DNA of 9,606 nt from contig QQUM01000360.1 in NCBI GenBank assembly GCA_008501545.1, positions 1 to 9,606 of the forward strand, given 5' to 3'. Source of the DNA: Calditrichota bacterium. Its GTDB lineage: Bacteria; Zhuqueibacterota; Zhuqueibacteria; Zhuqueibacterales; Geothermadaptataceae. Of the stretch, positions 6,813-9,606 are shown in pieces. The notes beneath the pieces are model-generated. The model had not been told where the DNA came from. It did no database searches and saw nothing but the letters and a program-made list of their open reading frames with translations. A program made the position numbers and the translations under genes. The number at the start of each line of letters is the position of its first letter. The first letter of the stretch is position 1.

Positions 6813-7640
6813 ATGCATAAGACTTTCAAATTGCTGTTCATCTGCACGCTCCTTTTAATCTCCTGCAATCCATCAAAATCATCTTCACCATTCGCACATA
6901 TCACACCGGTTAATGCACACGCCCACAATGACTACGTTCAGAAGAAACCGCTTTGGGGTGCTCTTGAAAACGGTTTCATGAGCATCGAAGTTGACGTCCA
7001 CCTTCGTGCAGGCCGACTCTGTGTTGCCCACGACAGTATTGATGTCGACACGACCAAAACGCTGCAGTCGATGTATCTGCAACCTATCATCGACGTACTT
7101 GGAAATTACCGTGGGCCAATTTATAAAAACAAACGCCCGGTAATCCTGCTCATCGATATAAAAACCGGTGCGGATTCGACATTTTTGCAACTGCAATCCG
7201 TTTTGAAAAAATACCAGGACCTGTTTTACCGGATTGAAGAAGATTCAACGATCTTTGGATCTTTTCGAGCCATTATTTCCGGCAATCGCTCACAAGGAAT
7301 CCTGGAAACTACTTTTTTTCGAATTGCTGCCTACGATGGACGGTTTGCAGACTTAGACAGCACGATTCCGGCAGACCGCATACAATTGATCAGTGATCGA
7401 TGGATCAGCCATTTTACATGGCGTGGTGAGGGAACCATGCCCGTCGCGGAAAAAGAAAAATTAAACGAAATTATCGAAAAGGCGCATGCAGCAGGAAGGA
7501 TGGTTCGCTTCTGGGGCACCGACGTGTTAGAATCCGAGAGTCAAATTGCGATCTGGACTGAACTCAGGCGGGCAGGCGTAGATTTGATCAACACCGACAA
7601 ACAGGAAGAATTACGAGAATTCCTTTTATCCTTTCGTTGA
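6813..7640 (+). CDS. Lipoprotein of the PI-PLC/GDPD-like phosphodiesterase superfamily (AIM6-like)
   Basis: The 275-residue product has a lipoprotein signal: K3 and K6, a hydrophobic run, and lipobox LISC with the modified cysteine at C18. N19 follows, which is not an Asp retention signal, so outer-membrane placement is possible. The mature part begins with HAHNDY (H36, H38, N39, D40), followed by a conserved GFMSIEVDVHL stretch (E59, D61) and VAHD (H73). This His...Glu-x-Asp...His arrangement is the metal-dependent active-site pattern of TIM-barrel phosphodiesterases (GDPD and PI-PLC families), and the AHNDY form is typical of the subgroup related to yeast AIM6. Further barrel strands are VILLIDIK (about 110-117), RAIISG, RMVRFWGTD and the final VDLINTD. 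The likely role is periplasmic or surface hydrolysis of a glycerophosphodiester or phosphoinositide-like compound; substrate unknown. It has its own 191-base leader and RBS, so it is probably not strictly co-transcribed with the chemoreceptor. Confidence 0.82.
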   Translation: MHKTFKLLFICTLLLISCNPSKSSSPFAHITPVNAHAHNDYVQKKPLWGALENGFMSIEVDVHLRAGRLCVAHDSIDVDTTKTLQSMYLQPIIDVLGNYRGPIYKNKRPVILLIDIKTGADSTFLQLQSVLKKYQDLFYRIEEDSTIFGSFRAIISGNRSQGILETTFFRIAAYDGRFADLDSTIPADRIQLISDRWISHFTWRGEGTMPVAEKEKLNEIIEKAHAAGRMVRFWGTDVLESESQIAIWTELRRAGVDLINTDKQEELREFLLSFR

Positions 7641-8213
7641 GCACCAGCAATCGGCCACATGATCATTGACCAGCCCAACGGCTTGCATGTAGGCGTACAT
7701 GATGGTGGAACCGACGAAACTCATACCGCGTTTTTTCAGATCTTTGGCCAGAGCATCGCTTTCCGGTGTTGTTACGGGTACATCTGTGAGACTTTGCCAC
7801 TGATTATTTATCACTTGTCCATCGACGAATCGCCAGAGATAACTAGCGAAGCTGCCGAATTCTTTTTGGATTTTGATGAAAACACGTGCATTGCTGCGGG
7901 CTGAATTGATCTTTAACCTGTTGCGAATGATGGCTGGATTTTGGCGCAAATTCTCAAGTTCATCATCCTTCATTTCAGCCACCTTCGCGGGATCAAAATT
8001 GTGAAACGCCTTACGGTACCCCTCCCTTTTGCGTAAAATCGTCTCCCAGTTCAAGCCGGCCTGTGCCCCTTCAAGAATCAAAAATTCAAACAGAACGCGG
8101 TCATCATGCTGCGGTTGTCCCCACTCAAAATCATGGTAATCTGCATAAAGTTGCTGCCCCGGTTTATTGCCAAAGCACCGTTTTTTACCATCCGGACCTG
8201 GTTGTAGTGTCAT
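7626..8213 (-). CDS. tag: DNA-3-methyladenine glycosylase I (Tag)
   Basis: The 195-residue protein aligns along its whole length with E. coli Tag (187 residues). It is a base excision repair enzyme that removes 3-methyladenine from alkylated DNA in the cytoplasm. Family motifs: RCFGN with zinc ligand C13; YHDFEWG with H27; LEGAQAGLNW with E48 and W56, matching E. coli E38 and W46 of the base pocket; KRExYRxAFxxFDP; a helix-hairpin-helix-like middle with AIIRNRLKI; KKRGMSFVGSTIMYAYMQAVGLVNDH near the end, with H185; and C189 as the last zinc ligand. All four zinc ligands are present. The start at 8213 has GAGGAG 5 bases upstream. Its last 15 bases overlap the end of the convergent lipoprotein gene. 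Confidence 0.96.
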   Translation of the reverse strand: MTLQPGPDGKKRCFGNKPGQQLYADYHDFEWGQPQHDDRVLFEFLILEGAQAGLNWETILRKREGYRKAFHNFDPAKVAEMKDDELENLRQNPAIIRNRLKINSARSNARVFIKIQKEFGSFASYLWRFVDGQVINNQWQSLTDVPVTTPESDALAKDLKKRGMSFVGSTIMYAYMQAVGLVNDHVADCWCSTKG

Positions 8214-8636
8214 AAACTCTCCTCATTCCCAAGGTGCGACGCACTTCACAGAGGAACCTCCAAGCATCATCAGGGATTTGCAGGCCTAACGGAAAGAAGT
8301 GCGTCGTACCAAGCTAAGTTTCATTTTTTTATATTATTTTTGACACGACCTATTGAACCTCGCAAAGTTAAACCTAACGCATTGTGCAATATAGAAAATA
8401 TTGTGAAAAAAGTTATTAATTTAGCGAAACGCAGGAAATTCAAAAAATCTTTTTTGTTCATCAAATAATTCCATTAAACAAATTGAACTTATTTTCGGAA
8501 AAATAGCTTTCATTAACAAAAATTTTAAGATAAATTAGCGGTTCCGAAAGTAAAATGATAGAAATTAAAAATTGAATAATACAACACTTCGATTCAGGAA
8601 TATCGAGAAGTTTCATTGAATAAAACAGGAGCACGC
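8214..8636. other. Intergenic region between tag and the U32 gene
   Basis: This 423-base gap separates two divergent genes. The part next to tag holds the nested palindrome at 8233-8310. The remainder (about 8311-8620) is very AT-rich and I see no convincing gene in it. TTGACA occurs at 8340-8345 on the plus strand but has no -10 box at the right distance. A small inverted repeat CAATAT/ATATTG with a 5-base loop lies at 8387-8403. The region presumably carries both promoters. Confidence 0.5.
8233..8310. repeat. REP/MITE-like nested palindromic element
   Basis: GGTGCGACGCACTTC (8233-8247) is the reverse complement of GAAGTGCGTCGTACC (8296-8310) at 14 of 15 bases; the exception would be a G-U pair in plus-strand RNA. 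Each arm contains its own palindrome: GTGCG-A-CGCAC in the left arm, and a copy with one mismatch in the right. The arms are clearly richer in GC than the AT-rich sequence to the right. The pattern resembles repetitive extragenic palindromes or a small non-autonomous element. Only one copy is in the window, so dispersal is unproven. Confidence 0.5.
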
Positions 8637-9089
8637 ATGTCGTCATTGGAATTATTACTCCCCGCCGGGGATTTTGAAAAAATGCAGTATGCCTTCGCAT
8701 TCGGCGCGGATGCCGTTTATCTTGGGATACCCCGTTATTCGTTACGGGCTCGTGAAAACGGGTTCAAAAAAAAAGAGCAGGTATTTGAGGCAATCGAATA
8801 CGCCCACCAACGTGGGAAAAAAGTCTACGTGACAGCCAACATCTTGCCGCACAACCACAAAGTGCAGCCGTTCGAGAACTATGTGGATGAATTCCTGCAA
8901 AATTGCCAGCCCGACGCATGGATAATGTCCGATCCCGGCATGATCATGCACATGCGCGAACAGCATCCGGAACAGGAAATCCACCTGTCTGTACAGGCGA
9001 ATACAGTGAACTATGCCACGGCCAAATTCTGGGAGAAAAACGGCATCAAGCGGATTATTCTCTCGCGTGAGCTTTCAATAAAGAAATGA
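8637..9089 (+). CDS. U32 family peptidase, N-terminal part (broken by frameshift)
   Basis: The ATG at 8637 has AGGAG (8627-8631) 5 bases upstream; an in-frame TTG at 8616 lacks a suitable site. The 150-residue product begins with the U32 N-terminal barrel: LELLLPAGDFEKMQYAFAFG, GADAVYLG, GKKVYVTANILPHN, DAWIMSDPGM, and IKRIILSRELSIK before the stop at 9087. Family members run several hundred residues, and homology continues in the -1 frame immediately after SIK, so this is the 5' part of one gene. U32 proteins include collagenase-like peptidases and the bacterial RNA hydroxylation proteins TrhP (YegQ) and RlhA (YdcP). The sequence does not decide between these roles. As written, the fragment lacks the cysteine-rich signature and would not be functional. 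Confidence 0.85.
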   Translation: MSSLELLLPAGDFEKMQYAFAFGADAVYLGIPRYSLRARENGFKKKEQVFEAIEYAHQRGKKVYVTANILPHNHKVQPFENYVDEFLQNCQPDAWIMSDPGMIMHMREQHPEQEIHLSVQANTVNYATAKFWEKNGIKRIILSRELSIKK

Positions 9090-9606
9090 TAAAGATCAAA
9101 GAACATTGTCCGGATTTGGAACTGGAAGCATTTGTTCATGGATCGATCTGCATTGCTTATTCCGGTCGCTGCCTGATTTCGAACTACATGTCCTATCGCG
9201 ATCCCAATCAAGGCACGTGTTCCAATTCCTGCCGCTGGCAATACAAAATGTACAAAAAAGATGAAGTGCAGCCGGCCGAATTGCAAAAAAAACTACCTAT
9301 GTACGAGCCGGAATCAACCCAACACGGCGATCCATATTATCCGTTGCAAGGGGATTATTATCTGGAAGAAAGTGAACGGCCGGGCGAATTCATGCAAATC
9401 GACGAGGATGAAAACGGCACCTATTTGATGAATGCACGCGATCTGTGCGCCATCGAATACTTGCAGGAATTGCGTGATGCCGGCATCGTCAGTTTTAAAG
9501 TGGAAGGGCGTTCAAAATCGGTCTATTATGCCGCGCTGATTTCTCGGGCGTACCGGCATGCAATCGATGATCTCGCAGCCGGAAAGCCCTTTAATCCGGC
9601 ACACCT
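9086..9606 (+). CDS. U32 family peptidase, continuation in -1 frame (open at right edge)
   Basis: Reading from 9086 gives 173 open codons to the window end. This part contains the U32 family signature EAFVHGSICIAYSGRCLIS, then the further cysteines of TCSNSC before RW. Counted from the ATG at 9086, the cysteines are C22, C29, C45 and C49, a set conserved in TrhP/RlhA-type proteins and suspected to bind an iron-sulfur cluster. Later motifs are NARDLCAIEYL and VSFKVEGRSKSVYYAALISRAYR. No ribosome binding site precedes the ATG at 9086, supporting that it is the continuation of the gene starting at 8637 rather than a separate gene. Frame 0 and frame -1 overlap openly only at 9071-9089. The C-terminal portion lies outside the window. 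Confidence 0.85.
   Translation, partial: MIKIKEHCPDLELEAFVHGSICIAYSGRCLISNYMSYRDPNQGTCSNSCRWQYKMYKKDEVQPAELQKKLPMYEPESTQHGDPYYPLQGDYYLEESERPGEFMQIDEDENGTYLMNARDLCAIEYLQELRDAGIVSFKVEGRSKSVYYAALISRAYRHAIDDLAAGKPFNPAH

Noticed and set aside
8340..8345. Perfect TTGACA -35-like hexamer upstream of the U32 gene
   Set aside because: At 16-18 bases downstream the sequence is CGCAAAGT-like, not a -10 box. It is probably chance in AT-rich DNA.
8461..8700. 79-codon minus-strand frame spanning the AT-rich gap
   Set aside because: It extends into the start of the U32 gene on the opposite strand. Its composition is low-complexity and AT-driven, and it has no good ribosome binding site.
9011..9286. 91-codon minus-strand frame over the U32 frameshift region
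   Set aside because: The plus strand here carries the U32 signature and cysteine motif. The minus frame is a shadow.

Overview
The window reads as chromosomal DNA of a Gram-negative bacterium from the Fibrobacterota-Chlorobiota-Bacteroidota (FCB) superphylum, possibly near the Calditrichota, Ignavibacteria or KSB1-like lineages. The main evidence is the C-terminal tail of the first protein, which carries the NYPNPFNP hallmark of type IX secretion (T9SS)/FlgD-like sorting domains. A lipobox lipoprotein and a two-membrane-segment chemoreceptor fit a diderm cell. Taxonomy is inferred from these family habits only.

Layout. (1) Positions 1-4302, minus strand: one uninterrupted reading frame of 1434 codons that runs off the left edge. 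It encodes a large secreted modular protein: signal peptide, N-terminal beta domain, Calx-beta domain, two copies of a DUF11-like domain on either side of four roughly 60-residue repeats, an Ig-like segment, a helical segment, two fibronectin-III-like domains and the sorting tail. (2) 4303-4704: a divergent regulatory gap with several palindromes and an extended -10-like box. (3) 4705-6621, plus: a methyl-accepting chemotaxis protein whose periplasmic sensor holds a CxxCH c-type heme motif and which appears to carry two HAMP modules. (4) 6813-7640, plus: a lipoprotein of the PI-PLC/GDPD-like phosphodiesterase superfamily. (5) 7626-8213, minus: DNA-3-methyladenine glycosylase I (Tag), overlapping the lipoprotein gene tail to tail by 15 bases. 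(6) 8214-8636: an AT-rich gap with a REP/MITE-like nested palindrome just upstream of tag. (7) 8637-9606, plus: a U32 family peptidase/RNA hydroxylation-type protein split by a -1 frameshift near 9071-9089 and cut by the right edge.

The genes do not form an obvious single pathway. Orientations alternate, every plus-strand gene has its own ribosome binding site and a sizeable leader, and no chemotaxis partner (CheA, CheW, CheR, CheB) is next to the receptor. I see no CRISPR array, transposase, tRNA, rRNA or phage gene. The items most worth a second look are the heme chemoreceptor, the U32 frameshift, the internal architecture of the secreted protein and the palindromic element at 8233-8310. 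I did not find convincing evidence for a wholly new multi-gene system.
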